From Desmodus rotundus (lineage: Eukaryota > Chordata > Mammalia > Chiroptera > Phyllostomidae), in assembly GCF_022682495.2 (NCBI RefSeq), contig NC_071399.1, positions 11,141,342 through 11,205,341 on the forward strand: a stretch of DNA of 64,000 nucleotides, given 5' to 3'. The notes beneath the pieces are model-generated. The model saw only the letters and a program-made list of their open reading frames with translations. It made no database searches and was not told where the DNA came from. Positions 1 through 12,514 of the stretch are shown one piece after another; position 1 is the stretch's first letter, and every line of letters starts with the position of its first letter. The translations under genes were made by a program, and so were the position numbers.

Positions 1-279
1 CTACACTCAGTAAAATAAAAATAAGTAAAGGGGGATGGAGAAAGGTAAAATGCTATGAGAATGCATAATATGAAAGAGGAATCTTTGACTAGGGGACTAA
101 AACAGTGCTTTTTGCTGGAGGTGACATAAAAGTGAGCTGGGAAGCCAGATACTTTCCCATAGGTGTCTCTGGAGATGGCTGTGGCCGCTGCAAACCGAAT
201 GAATGAAGGAATGAATAGTGCACATGAGAAAGCATACTGGACTAGTGCTGGTGATGTGAAGTCTCCCTCCAGCTCTGCT

Positions 280-365
280 CTATTCTCTTGGGCAAACTCT
301 CTAACTCTCGGGCCTCAGTCTCTCCATCTGCAAAGCCTGAGGATTAGATGCAGTTTCTTTCTGCC
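280..365 (+). repeat. MIR SINE fragment
   Basis: The stretch around cttgggcaaactctctaa followed by cctcagtctctccatctg matches the conserved core of the mammalian-wide MIR SINE (cttgggcaagttacttaa ... cctcagtttcctcatctg) in forward orientation. Only the core survives. A 85-codon open frame runs over it but has no coding character. Confidence 0.5.
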
Positions 366-2799
366 ACTCCAATTCTGTGAAGGCATGGCCTCTACGTTTG
401 GTCTCCAAGTCTCCTGTTAAAGCACAGGAATTTGGCAGTTGGTACTCCACCTTATGCTACTACCTTTTCCTTATTTTGTGTAGCAGCCAGGCAATTTGGG
501 TGGGATTTATTTGATCCCCAGATCTAACGTATAATACCTCCTGGTTTCCCGCTACTTTTGACCACGAAGTTTGTTTTATCATTTTTTCTCATTTATCCTC
601 TAATCCAGTCCTAAACAAATAAAAGGCAGTACTGTGGCCAAGTAAACTGATTCAAAGCTGAGCATCTTCACATGGACCTGAGAGCAAACCCAGGACATAT
701 GTTCATCAGGTGAGGATGGTGGTCATTTTCTCACACTAGTTGTGCAAAAAAGGGCTGACAGCCATTGTAAGACCAAGGGTTAAGGTAAGGTTGAGGGTTA
801 AGATAACAGGCAAGAGATGGAGACACAAAGAAATCAAGAAATCTGAAGACAGAGCTCTGCTCACACTTTGACTAAAGTCCCCCTGTCCCTGGACTTTGTC
901 ATTTGTGAGCCAATAAACCCCCTTCGCTGGTGAAGGTGTAAGAGGTTGTTTTTCTGTCACCCACATCCACATCTCTAAACCGCTAAACCACCTTTAAAAC
1001 TGTTTTTTGGTAAAAAGTATTTTTTCCCATACCAGTTATAAAATAAACCAAGTACCAAACTCTAAGTTAAAACATACACATTCTCAACTTCAAGAGTTTA
1101 CAAAACTTATCTGCCAAGATTCCCAACAAAAAGCTATGACCTTCTCTCTCTGAACTAGAAAGTCCTGCTAACTTGATGCCGAGAGCTTTAATAAGGGACA
1201 AGATTTTAAATGGAGAAAAAAAAATGAAACACCTTTTCTCTGGAGGGTTTCAATAACTCTAGTATAATTTTAGTCCAGGATATTTTTGGTGTCATCCTTG
1301 CTTCCATCTCTTTCAAACTTTAACTCCAAATCTCTTATTAGGGAGTGGAAGTGTTTTAAAGAACTATAATAATAATAATAAAGAAACAATCCTTATGTCA
1401 TCTACTTCACACCCGTCTACACGTGAGGTGTATTAGTTCCAACGAGAGTAGTAGCCTTGCTTGGGATGGCCAGTGTCAGAAGCGGGCGGGAATCTCAGAC
1501 GCACAACATCCCTTCTCTGCAGACAGCCTCTGCCTAGTCATCGATTCTCCTGCAGAAAGCTCTCATTTGGCTACAGTTAGCCATTACCACCACCGTCCAG
1601 CTATCCACAAAGCTACACCAATTAATTCTTTGCTTTTCTTTACCTCCCCAGTGTCACTTATCCAATTCCCCCAGATTCTAAAGTCTTAAGAAGCAAAGAA
1701 TCCAAATTATTCACACAAGGCTATTACTCTGCTGGTGGCTGATGTAGGAGGAAAGACAGATCTCCACACTCTACCAAGGGCCCACCCCTCACTTCATTCC
1801 CTGATCCCTACTGAGTGAACAAGAACGTAAATGTTTCCCTGCAGTCTCTCCATGAACAAATCAGCTTTTACTCTTTGGAAAATAAAAATGCAAACTTATG
1901 GGCCTGGAAAGAGCCTGATGAACCTCCTTGCTAGACCGATTACTCTCAAAGAAAAAGGTGGTCTCCATTCTCCACAATGAATGTCCTCATGTTTAGGAGT
2001 GGGCAGAGTGTCATGAAATTTGAACACTAAGGAAATTTTAATTCTTGGAAACGAGTCTGTTTTTCACTATTAAACATGTCCATATCAAAAGCAGAGAGAA
2101 TGTTTAAAGAACAGCACCCCTTTCCCAAACCATGTTACTGAAACATTTACTGACCACATACACTGTCTTTTCTCAATTATTTCACAGAGAGAGATTATTG
2201 TCTATAACTGAACATTGAAATAGGATTGCCTGTGAAATGTTACTTCTCTTATCTAGTGTTAGTTTTTCCTGACTTTGAATTTTCTATAAAGAACGCCGGG
2301 AGGAAATTCCATTTTTATATGCTATTCTGCCATACTCAAGCTTTGTTTTGCTGGAGAGTATTAACCACACATTATATTCCAGGACAAAAAAGATTTAAAT
2401 TGTGGAGTTTTAACTTTGAGATGACCAAACAGTCCTTTCCTGTGACCAGAAATAAAGAGTAGGTAATGTAAGCTCTGAAATATAAGGGTTCCACTGCATA
2501 CATGTCATAAGATATTCTGAAATATCTGTAGAGTTTTGAGAAATTAGTTCCACATTTTGTTCACCTAGTATGTATCCTTGTGGGCACTTGCAATGAAATA
2601 AAAGTCTTTTGGGGGTTTAACTCTTCAGACTGTGATTATTAATGGATAATGGCTATTTTTTTTAGAATTTATTGAGGAACACGATCATATATTAAATAAA
2701 ATTTGAAAGAACAGACTTGGTTGTTTCAATTTACTATAAATCAGGAAGTAGAATGATATGTTAGAAAGGGAAGGGACTGTAGCCCAGACGGACGAGAGG
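366..2799. other. Unique A+T-rich sequence, no gene seen
   Basis: No gene, repeat family or RNA gene was recognised here. Small items are a telomere-like run at 777-802, an (AAT)n tract near 1367-1382, and a somewhat CpG-retaining patch at 1410-1560. The patch could be regulatory, but nothing specific supports that. Confidence 0.4.
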
Positions 2800-2970
2800 T
2801 GAAATTCTAGTTATAGTATTTATTTACTGACAAAATTCACAGAATTCTGGTCTTCCACTTCCTCATGTCTGGAAGAAGAATAATAGTACTTACTCCTTAG
2901 AATCTTTTTTTGAGAATTAGAAGTAATATCTGTAAGTTAAAGGGAGTCAACAAAATTGTGAGCATTTGAT
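2800..2970 (+). repeat. MIR SINE fragment
   Basis: The order 'tctggtcttccacttcctca', then 'aataatagtacttactcctta', then 'gagaattagaagtaatatctg' follows the MIR consensus (cctcatctgtaaaatgggga taatagtacctacctca ... gaggattaaatgagttaata). The copy is heavily diverged. Confidence 0.55.
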
Positions 2971-4400
2971 GCTTGTAAATGAGAAATACTAGTTTTTCCA
3001 TTCACAAATATAGTTTAATGAACCACAGGAAATCCCCAAACTAAAATGTTTAAAAGTCATATCTGTTTTATCAGGAACTAATAACAGATTCACTTTTATT
3101 TTTGCCATAAAGCTCATTACTAAAAACATACCTAGCTATCTCACCTGTTTCAGTAATTAAATAGGACTATCAAATCAAATTATTTAACAGTGGAAATAAG
3201 TCAGCACTTATAATTTATTCAATGTCATATGTTAGTATAGTCTGTTACTTAGAACTTCCAATATTTCTTATTTTCTTTCAGAGTAGAAGCTTCTAAAAAC
3301 AAACACAATTAAAAACAGATTGAATGTCGAACGGGGATGAGGAGGTATTCATGGTGATTGGTGAAAACAATTTTATGCAATTAAACTACAAAGATAAACA
3401 ATTTGGCTTATAAACTGAGAATGCCAGTGACTTTTGTTCCTTAGTCAATTGTATTTTAAATAACATTAAAGATGTTTTTAAGGTGGTGTTATAATCTGTC
3501 ACCTGTCACTTGAAGAACTTTTCTGCTCAGACGAGTTTGTTGTTGATACACTGGGAGGGACAGTTTTACAGGAGCGCTGTTCTCTGCTTCAGAAAACGCC
3601 ATCATGTGCTTAGCACTAGTTGCCAGAGAAAAGAATAGGATGGTACTGGCATCCCTGCATTTTCCCTTGTTAACCAGCTTTTCAGTGTCCTTTTCCTATG
3701 TTTCTGCTTTCATCTTTCTTCCCTACTGCTTAACTGTATTGTGGGCTATAAAACAGAACATTTTGTATACTAGGCAAATGTAAAATTAAGAAGTATCATG
3801 GGAGAATTTTCCATTAGCAACTGCTTGGCTAAGGTCATGGCACAGTGAGGTATAAAACAATGCATTATAAGAAAAGTCCCTGCATCATAAGGAAGTTTTT
3901 AGTAAATCAGGAGAAGCTGAGTGTGCCTGAAAAGGCTGGGCCTTACGGATTCCGTATTCCCAGATGCAGGGTTTATTGCCTGTGGGATTGTGCATCCATG
4001 TAGCATACGTATTTGTGCAAATGGTATAAATTATCACAAGGTACACCTAACAAAATCTCTTCATGATACGTCCACGCTTAATGGTTTTCCATACATAGAA
4101 AGCTCCCCATGGACGTACAGATGTGATCCTCCAGAATTGGGGCTCAAGCCAGAGGCCACACTAACCCTCCATGTTCATTCCTCAGCACTGGGTTAATGAT
4201 GTATGAGTGCTTCAAGGGTTATCTGGTCAAAATAGGAGCCAGAGACCCTTAGCAACACAAAGAATCTAAGAGAGTGGAGGGAAAGTAGACAGCTACTGCT
4301 ATTATTACTCACAAAAACATCAGAATACATATGAATTAGTAGAACCTTTCTTTAATGAACATGACTTTGAACCATTACTTATATAAACCTTTGTTCCATC
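2971..4400. other. Unique A+T-rich sequence, no gene seen
   Basis: Nothing was recognised. Open frames on both strands are short. The longest (3921-4196) lacks splice signals or similarity to any protein I know. Confidence 0.4.
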
Positions 4401-4525
4401 ATCTGTTCCATCAGGGATGAGAGTTCCTCACAGAATGGTTTGAAAGGTCAAGTGAGATCATGTGTGGGCAATGTTGGCATCATGCCTGGAACAAAGTAAA
4501 AACTCAGAATAGGACCTATTTATGC
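4401..4525 (+). repeat. Probable MIR fragment
   Basis: The segment 'gtcaagtgagatcatgtgtg' followed by 'catcatgcctggaacaaagt' resembles the 3' half of MIR (aggattaaatgagataatgc ... cagtgcctggcacatagta). The match is weak and short. Confidence 0.4.
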
Positions 4526-7129
4526 ATTGCTATTATTAATTAATAGCTCCTAATAGCTATCTATGTATTGCTTCTTATTAATAGCAATTACTGATATTAT
4601 TGGAGTCATAATGAATATTTTAAAAACCTCTCCAGCCAAGTAGCTTCTAGACTAGTTAGTACATTCAAATATACAGGCATGTTAAAAAAGTGCTAGACAT
4701 TATATATAATAATTACAAAGGAAGGCCAGGTAACCCATGCTAAAAGTGTTATTTTTATATACCCATTTCTCTTTCTCAAAAAAAAAATAGAGGAAGCATG
4801 AAATTCTGTTCACAAGAAGTCAAAGAGAAGGAAAAAAATGGTGTGTTCTATTTCAGTTTCCATAATGAGTATTAGACACATTTCTCTACACAAGGATTAA
4901 AAAAAGATTCAAACAACTAGGTCCGAGGTAGAGAGGTCTCAATATAAATGACAATGTTCAAAAGCCATAATCAATCAAATCCAAAAGTTAATGTCTAATT
5001 AAAGATACACAGGGACCAAAGGAGCTGAATAATATATCAGAAATATTGTTACACTTACCAAATGCATTTTCTTTATTGCATTTAAAATTCAGATAGTTAT
5101 TGAATTTGTCTGGTTGGCTGTCCTTTGTCTCTTTGTTGACACAAAAAACTAAAACCTGCCATCATTGTCCCTAACTTCTTGGTGATGATAACAATGGCTG
5201 CCAACAAGACAGCTTTGGCCAGGACTGACAGCTACTGTGACTGAAATGCTTTGTTCTGGGCTGATGGACATTAATTGACTCCCTGAGTGTCAGCTGAACA
5301 AGAGACTAGTTTGAATTGCTGAGCAGGAGAGGATCTATGCCTTCAATGAACAGGTAGGACACTTGGGGATGGGATGAAGGCAGGAAACTTTATTGGAAGG
5401 TCATTGCTGGGTTTGAGGCAGAAGGAGGAAGGCTTTGTGGCTGTTAGACACGAGTACATTCTGACCCAGACAAGTATACGGAGGAGATGACGAGGGACCC
5501 AGGGGGCCCACCTGTCCTCACAAGTGCCAGGAAAACATTTTGGTTGACGATTGTTCTCAAGTGATAGAAAATAATGTTTTCAGCCTTTAAATGGGGCATT
5601 TCCCTTCATTATTGCGCATATCATAGAGGATTAAAAATTAAACATTACAACTACAATGCTGAAATATAGTGGCATAAAACTTTAACTTTTATCCCTAATC
5701 TTCTCATTGTTATGATTTAGATACTTAGAGACATTCCTCTTAAAATACAGAAATGAAAGGTAACCTTTATTTTTCATATTGCTTGTATAAACTGCAATTG
5801 AGGTTTTTAAGAAATCTTGCCCACTATTGAAGAAATTTACTAGTACACTAACTGATAAAATTTTTGATAAACTACCTTCATGCCTTCCTCATTTCAACTG
5901 ATTACTTCATTTATTTTTTGTTTTGATGCAGGGGTGAGAGGAGATTTGGCAGAATGATTTTATTGATAGAACTATGAGAAAGTGTAAAAAATGAGAGTAT
6001 GCAAAAATAAGCAAAGGCATCAATTTTGAGGAAAAATGCTCCACTCAGTATCTTAAATATCATTTCCCCAGTAGGGTAAAGATATCCAGTAATTATGTAT
6101 TGCACAAGAGAGCTATAAAATCAGTAGAGCTGAATCTTTTTCAGCCATATCTCTTTTAAAATGATACCTTAGCTCATTATTATATGAAAATAATGTGCCA
6201 AAGTATTATTACTAAAGAATTGGAGCTCCTCACATAATAAGTAAGGTCTTGGTTTGCAAGTATTCAGGAAAAATGTCAATGAGCAGATCAACTTTAAAGT
6301 CGTGCCAACAGTGTAAACATGGCTCAGAGATCTGTGGGTAGTTTTCTTGGGACATCAGAGGAATACAGTGACATCCAACAGAATTTGGGGAAAAGATTGG
6401 GGGTAACTTAAGCAAGACTATGAGTGTTGATACATGTGCTACTAGTGAGTTTTTTCAAGTCTCTATTAAGAGGGCCCATCAAGGAAAACTGGGATCACAA
6501 TGCAATGATGTCAAGGTGATGTGGTGCTGGGGTCACGGCCCATGTGGAGTCTTCAAAATAAGAATAAAAGAACTAAGGTCTTGCATTGTCTCCAGAACTA
6601 TCCGGAGTGGGAGGTCCTATCCTCCAAGATGAGCTATTGGATTCCATTACTTATCATGGAGAAGGGAGATCAGGACCCTGGATAATACAATACCATCCAA
6701 AATGATCATCTATACTTACTGAATTACTTATTATTTTGTTTTTTCATTCAGGTTCTCATGCAGAGACCAGAATTGTATACTCAAAAGGGATGAATAATGC
6801 TACTATTTTGCAGTATTAATTTTAAGAAATTGGCATTCTGAGTAGTCAATCTTTTGTCAGATAGATTGAATAACTTGAAACAGTTCTGTAAGCTTGATGT
6901 ACAAAACCCTGGTTTTTCAGTCCAAGACTCTGGTCCTTGATCACCTTACAGAGGTACCTGAGCAAACGTTACTGCCCAGAGAGACGGCAGCTTTATCTTT
7001 GACAAGCTCTTAACTGTGATACCTCGTAAATAATTAAAGTGACTCATACTTGACAGTACATGCATAAGCAACCTTAACTAAGCATTAACACAACAGGAAA
7101 CTACAATTTTTAAAAAAGCACGTTCATCA
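4526..7129. other. Unique sequence with one enhancer-like patch
   Basis: No gene was found. The block at about 5155-5300 is less A+T-rich than its surroundings and holds a SOX-like site (aacaatgg, 5191-5198) and a homeodomain-like attaattga (5271-5279). That composition fits a conserved regulatory element, but conservation cannot be seen from one genome. The rest looks like ordinary A+T-rich sequence. Confidence 0.3.
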
Positions 7130-7475
7130 GTTCATTGCTCCTGTTACAAGTTCCTCCAAAACAATTAACATAAAACAGCAAGGGTTTATTTTTTCCCATA
7201 GTTCCCTGCCTTGGCAATCTGGGCAGCTCTTCCTCTAGCCTAACTGGGGTTCACTCATGTAACCGTGGTCATCTGATGGCTTGAGGGGCTGGGAGGTCCA
7301 TTATGGCTTCATTCTCCTGGCTGTCAATCTGTGGTGTCTGTCATTTGGGGTACTTCAGTCTTCTCCACATTCTACTGATCAAAGGCAATCAAAAGGCCAG
7401 CTTAGTATGGAGGAGTTGAACCCCACCTCCTGATGGTAGGAACAGCGACACCATGTTGCAAAGGAACATGGACAC
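7130..7475 (-). repeat. Old LTR-like interspersed repeat (ERVL/MaLR-related)
   Basis: Several blocks recall reverse-oriented mammalian LTR repeats: 'tgctcctgttacaagttcct', 'gggtttattttttcccatag', 'cacattctactgatcaaagg', 'aaccccacctcctgatggta' and 'accatgttgcaaaggaacat'. The order of these blocks fits one family of old endogenous-retrovirus-like LTRs, but I cannot name the subfamily. No internal retroviral genes accompany it. A RepeatMasker run would settle it. Confidence 0.4.
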
Positions 7476-7489
7476 TGTGATACTTTCTT
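7476..7489 (+). repeat. Target-site duplication of the 7.5 kb L1 (left copy)
   Basis: tgtgatactttctt is repeated with one mismatch at 7823-7836, directly flanking the L1 insertion. Confidence 0.8.
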
Positions 7490-7822
7490 TGTTTTTTAAT
7501 TTTAAAAGATGTTTTTAATTTTTATTGTTGTTCAATTACAGTTGTCTGCATTTTCTCCCCACCCCAGCCAACCCCACCTCCCTCTCCCACCTTCACCCTC
7601 CCCTTTGATTTTGTCCATGTGCCCTTTATAGTAGTTCCTGTAATCCCCTCTCCCCACTGTCCCCTCCCCATTTCCCTCTGGCTATTGTTAGATTGTTCTT
7701 AACTTCTATGTCTCTGGTTATATTTTGTTTGCTTTTTTCTTTTGTTGATTATGTTCCAGTTAAAGGTGAGATCATATGGTATTTGTCCCTCACCACCTGG
7801 CTTATTTCATTGGAGAGCATTA
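7490..7822 (-). mobile_element. 5'-truncated, 5'-inverted LINE-1 insertion
   Basis: Reverse-oriented bat-type L1 3' end. A T-rich tail is followed by attgttgttcaattacagtt, a C-rich 3' UTR and ttatgttccagttaaaggtg, ending at ctggcttatttca. The next 15 bases (7810-7824, ttggagagcattatg) are L1 sequence in the opposite orientation. Flanking direct repeats are 7476-7489 (tgtgatactttctt) and 7823-7836 (tgtggtactttctt), a 13/14 match that defines the insertion. The open frames across it are chance readings of the 3' UTR. No coding part of L1 remains, so it is dead. Confidence 0.85.
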
Positions 7823-7836
7823 TGTGGTACTTTCTT

Positions 7837-9855
7837 CATTGGAGGCCTGATTCATCCCAAACCTTCCCATGTCTGCTGCACCAGTAGTTCCTGTCTTATC
7901 TTTTCCTGGCTGCATAGTATCCCTGCTCAGTACATCACTAAGGATGCCCATAAGATCAAAGGCAGGAGAAATGGCAGTAGAGTTATTTTTGTTGTTGTTA
8001 TTTTAAATCCCAGTCTCCCTCTTTTTTCCAAAAAAGAAAATTCACAGATCTGTGTTGACCTTCACATAGGGAAACAAAATCAGTTAAATGTATCACAGGC
8101 TTTAGCGAAAAATAAATTCTGAAAAATATTTCATAAAGCAAGGCATATGGCAAGATAAATGCTTGTTGTAAGCTAAAATAGGAATCTGCACTGAAATACA
8201 TTTACATCAACATGGATTTCACAAATCAATGTTCTGTGCAAGCCTTGGAGCACCAAAATTTGTTCCAGCTACCTTGCTCTTGCTTTTATTTCTACTTAGA
8301 ATCAAAAGTATTTCCCTGGTTTAAAGCAAAACTAGTTTGCTGCAAGAAAAATTTTTAAAAAGTTTATTTTCCATGCTATGATGAAATAAAACATTTTCAA
8401 ATTGTTTTAAAAACAGAAATAAATAGCAGATACATATTTTTGTTTAAACTGGAAGGAAAAAACATGAAGAAAGAAGAGCACTAACAAAATTTCCAAAGAA
8501 AAAGCAATATGAGCTATAAGAGAACCTCTCAACAGTAGCTAAAGGAAAAGGAATGACAGATGAGGTTCCCAGGGCCCTGAACAACTTCTGATGTTCTGCC
8601 CTCAAACTTCAAACAAAGGAGAGGTTGGACCACTGGGAAATCGCTGCTCAAGTACCTACAATGGCTTTCTTTTCACCAATAAATCAACATTTCCTTGCGG
8701 AAATGAGTTTCAATATGCACCTCCCACTGGAAGTATTCTAGCTGGTCTGTCACAACTAGCCGGAAGGAACCCTCAGTCAGTTCAGGAAACCACCTTCACA
8801 CCGGACATCGATCACACTCCCCTCCCCCTACCTACCAGTGCTCCTGCTAGCCCTCCCTGGAGTATGCTGGACCTCACTTTCTAGTTATTCAAATCCTAAG
8901 CCTTCAAGATCTGCTCACCACTAACATCCTCCATTAAACTCTATCCAGCAATTCCAGGCTACAATGAACTTCTGTTTCCCTATTTCCCCAGGGAATTTTG
9001 GGTACTGGTAGCATGTAATAATAATTACTAGAGAAACAACATCAGCTGCTACACTGGGTGCTTTTTATAGGCCAGTACTGTGGGTGAGGTTATATTTTGT
9101 TGTCCTACCTCCTGCTTTTCCTCTCAAATAGCATCCCTGTTTCCTATGGAGCAATGGTCTTGGCCTGTTGGGTATAGCCTTGAATTAAAGAAAATTCCAA
9201 GAGACTGTCTCTCAGGACAAAGCCAAGGGGTGAGAACTTGCCTTCCTAATTCTGGAACCCACAGGAAATAAGCAGACACATTTGTATGTGGAGCAAGTGA
9301 TGCAAGGACTAGTAGAATGGCCACAAGTCATTCACATCGGTGGAGACAGTCACCGGAGTAGTGTTCTCAGCATCCTGTCTTTCCACCACCTGACTTTCTG
9401 GAACTTCTTGGTTCTTGTCATTCCTATATCTGTTCTGGGCAGTCTTCTGTCTTCCATTAATTCTGTGAGCTCTCTAAAAGTTGTCAATGAATTGCTTTTC
9501 TTTAATTAGCCTAAATCTCTTCATTATTACACCCCAGTATCAGCTACGAAATATGGTACTCCCAGTCACACCCACAGGCCAGAGAAAAGCCACTTTTCTT
9601 CTCCTATAGCTGCACGGAATGGTTCTGCTTTTCAGATGGTAGAAAGCAATCTTAGTTGACTCAGGACTGTCTTAGCCACTTAGTGTTTCTTTAGACCATT
9701 TCAATTCTCACCCTGCCCACACTCTCAGGGTTGCGGCTAGTTCACGGAGCTGCGAGACACAGGCTGGTCAGTAGGAGGCTCTGCCTCTTCCTAGTTATCC
9801 CATCCCATGGTGGCATCCACTCTGATGCCTGATTTCCAGGCACAGTCATGGCCTC
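7837..9855. other. Mostly unique sequence, possible L2 fragment
   Basis: No gene was recognised. At about 8884-8970 'atcctaagccttcaagatct' and 'aacatcctccattaaactct' recall the 3' part of an L2 LINE in forward orientation, but the match is thin. At 9045-9080 a short MIR-like run in reverse is possible. Open frames at 8591-8884 and 9282-9509 show no coding signature. Confidence 0.3.
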
Positions 9856-10258
9856 TGTTAATGGCCCAGTTCTGAACCCACAAAGACACATGTTAAAGTC
9901 CTGACCCCTGGTACCTCAGAATGTGACTGCATTTGGAGAAAAAGCCCTTAAAAAGATGACCAAGTTAAAAGGAGTCTGTCTAGGTAGGCCCCACTCCAAT
10001 CTGGCTGGGGACCTTATAGCAGAGGAAACTTAGATACAAAAAGAGACATCAGGAGTGTGGGGCCACAGAGCAAGAACCACGTGGACATGCTAATAAGCCA
10101 GCCATCTGCTAGCCAAGGAGAGAGGCCTCAGGAGAAATCAAACCTGCCAACACCTTGATCTCAGATTTCTAGCCTCCAGAAGAGTGAGGACATAAATTTC
10201 TGTTGTTTAAGCCGCCAGGTCTATGGGACCTTACTATGGTGGCCCCAGCAAATTCACG
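9856..10258 (+). mobile_element. MLT1-type LTR (ERVL-MaLR), solo
   Basis: It begins near tgttaatgg and contains the MLT1 landmarks in order: aaagtcctgacccctggtac, cagaatgtgactgcatttgg, a 'ccaatctggctgg...ccttatag' block, aaggagagaggcctcaggag, ccaacaccttgatctcagat, and the 3' end ataaatttctgttgtttaag followed by a cagcaaa terminus. This is an old solo LTR with no retroviral genes beside it. It has lost any clear target duplication. Confidence 0.75.
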
Positions 10259-10998
10259 CTGGCATCGCCCTGCGCTGACCATCTATTTCCCTCATCCTGT
10301 TCATCACCTCCGCTCATCTGAATCTGAATCTCACTCATATACTTCCTTGAGCTTCTTGGGAAGTTCTCATTTCCTGTAAAACTTCTGCCCTTAAACATTG
10401 TCTTATACTTTTTCGTGCCAAATTACACCGTCATATTGCTTACTTCAGGCTAGCGTATATAGTATGCATTGTATTCTTAAGACAGAGCACATGAGTTTAC
10501 CGAATAATTAAGTTCAGACTCGTACTGATGACTGACACCTTTGTAAATGTGCGACCCAATTCAGTTTGTGGGGATTCCCCACTGTGCTTCAAGGCTCCTC
10601 TCCTCAGCTCGAGTACCCTATTACCGATTGATGAGAGAGAACATTGGATGCGGGCTCACCATATAATAACAATTGCTTTATTGGGAAACATTTAGGTCAT
10701 CATTTTGTCAGTTTGGCTTATAGAAAACAAAGTTTATATAAAATAACTGTATATATACATATATACATACACACATATAATGATTTCTTTATAGAGAGTT
10801 ACTTTGGAAATCTTTCAAACTTTTTATTAATGTGTCAAGACTAAATTGAGACTAATGTAGCATCCTGTTCAGTGACCATTTGATAAATATTAATATTAGT
10901 ATTTCTTTAATAATAGATATAGAGCACAATTCCTGTTAATTCATGGTTTGCTGTAGTCAACAATAATTTGTTATGTTTTGTTTCACCTTTGCTTTTAG
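10259..10998. other. Unique A+T-rich sequence, no gene seen
   Basis: There is a short (TA/CA)n-like tract at about 10749-10780. The upstream part (10270-10400) is pyrimidine-rich and vaguely L2-like, but too diverged to call. Confidence 0.3.
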
Positions 10999-11102
10999 GA
11001 AGAAATGAAGAGTTTTCATCAAGTGGGAAAAAACGAAAGCAGATTTTCCAGCTGAGGAATGAGAAGAACACTGCTGGACGACCAGCATCTGGTATCATTT
11101 AA
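10999..11102 (+). other. Candidate 3'-terminal exon (unproven)
   Basis: A pyrimidine-rich tract (10969-10996) ending in ttttag makes a good splice acceptor at 10997-10998. One frame then stays open from 11001 to a TAA at 11100-11102. It encodes a basic, serine-rich tail that begins RNEEFSSSGKKRKQ and ends in GRPASGII. An AATAAA polyadenylation signal lies at 11449-11454, with a GT-rich stretch after it. These parts fit a last coding exon, but each can occur by chance. I recognise no protein with this tail, and no upstream exon was identified. It could equally be part of a long non-coding RNA or nothing. Confidence 0.2.
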
Positions 11103-12121
11103 GTCTGGACTGGACAGTGAAAAAAAAAATGCCACAGGGAACAACCCTGTATTTGCAGAGAAAGAAAGGAAATGACACGGTTGGTCTTTTCAGTGATTAA
11201 ACACCTTCTATTTTCACACAACCTCACTGTGTACAAGGCTTTATCTTTGCTCAGTCTTGTGTTTCATTTCTAGTAAACAAACTCGAAAGGCAAATATGCC
11301 AGAATTCTATTTCCCCCGAGAATGCCAAGTAAAGGTATCTTAACCTTTACAACTCTCTAGCAAGCTACTCTCAAAGGCTGCCACAGGTAAAAGTGCACTA
11401 AATTTGAATGGAGGGACTGGGTGGTTGTTCTCCTTCTCAGAAGTAAGAAATAAAGAGAACTATGTCCTTTCCAGGTTGATGTTTATGGTGACCAGGAAAT
11501 CAGAGCAAATGAAATCAACTTGTGTTGGGGTACAGATGTCGTAGGTAATAACTAACATACAAAGCAGTGGTGAATTCAATGTTGCTCATTTGTCTTTCCA
11601 GGTTGCAATATATCTGCAACACAGCTACATGGCTGCTATGCAGAGAAATATGAATTCCCTAAGTGCTGGCTAAATGCGGTCACCTCACCTGAGCGGCAAA
11701 AGCCTAAGGCAAGCAGGGAAAGTGCCACATTCCCCTGGCCTTACAGCACTGAATCCTTCACTAGCCCCACGGAGTGGAAGAGGGGCTCATTCCTGTACAT
11801 TTTCTCCTTAGCCAGCTGACTTAAAGGCCTCTTCTACAATTGTGATGCTTCCCTTGGTTCTATATGATTCCCCTAAAAAGTTATGAGTTATAAACTTTAT
11901 AACATAGTTAGGCATTGCTACTAAAACTTAAATGATTCAGCCCTGAGGTTGAAAGCTGACTAGCTCTAGAGGTAGGTTTATCTCTTGGAGAACATTAGAC
12001 CATGAGTCAAATGCCAAATGTAAGTGACAAAAATGAAATTATACATTTATCTAAGAAATATTTTCCTATAATTACTGTACCCGATAATTTCTCCGTTCCC
12101 AAGTGATCTCAGATATCATGT
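11103..12121. other. Unique sequence, no gene seen
   Basis: No repeat or gene was recognised. A possible polyadenylation signal (11449-11454) is discussed with the exon candidate upstream. Confidence 0.3.
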
Positions 12122-12129
12122 GGTTAGAG

Positions 12130-12402
12130 GAGCGATTTTCAACCAGTCTGCTGCAAGAGTTTTTAAACCATGCAATACCTGACTACTTAAAGTCTCAGGG
12201 GCACTGGCCTCCTTTCCCTCAGATTGTCAGATTAAAAAAAAAAAGACAACAGTCAACAAAGGAATAGCCATCCAGTGTGAAAGAATCAAAATGATACATA
12301 TTTTTGTCAGATTGGCAAAACGTGTAACATTTTTGGGTGTGCCACAGAATTTTAGAAATTAGTTTATGTACACCAGATGATGAGAAAGGCTGGAAATCCG
12401 TG
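12130..12402. mobile_element. Non-autonomous hAT-type DNA transposon (MITE)
   Basis: A 273-bp element with imperfect terminal inverted repeats: left gagcgattttcaacc, right ggctggaaatccgtg (reverse complement cacggatttccagcc). It is flanked by 8-bp direct repeats ggttagag (12122-12129) and ggctggag (12403-12410), 6 of 8 matching, the duplication length expected for hAT transposons. Internal landmarks such as 'accatgcaatacctgactac', 'gggcactggcctcctttccc' and 'gtgtgccacagaattttag' belong to a small hAT family I know from mammalian genomes. It encodes nothing and would have depended on a transposase made elsewhere. Confidence 0.65.
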
Positions 12403-12514
12403 GGCTGGAGTATGGCTGGCGATACTGGGCAAGAGAGTGAAAATTTGAGCTATTGCAACTATTAGCAAAGAAACAAGAGTTTGGCTACTGTTTTTTAGGA
12501 CTATCTGTCTACCT

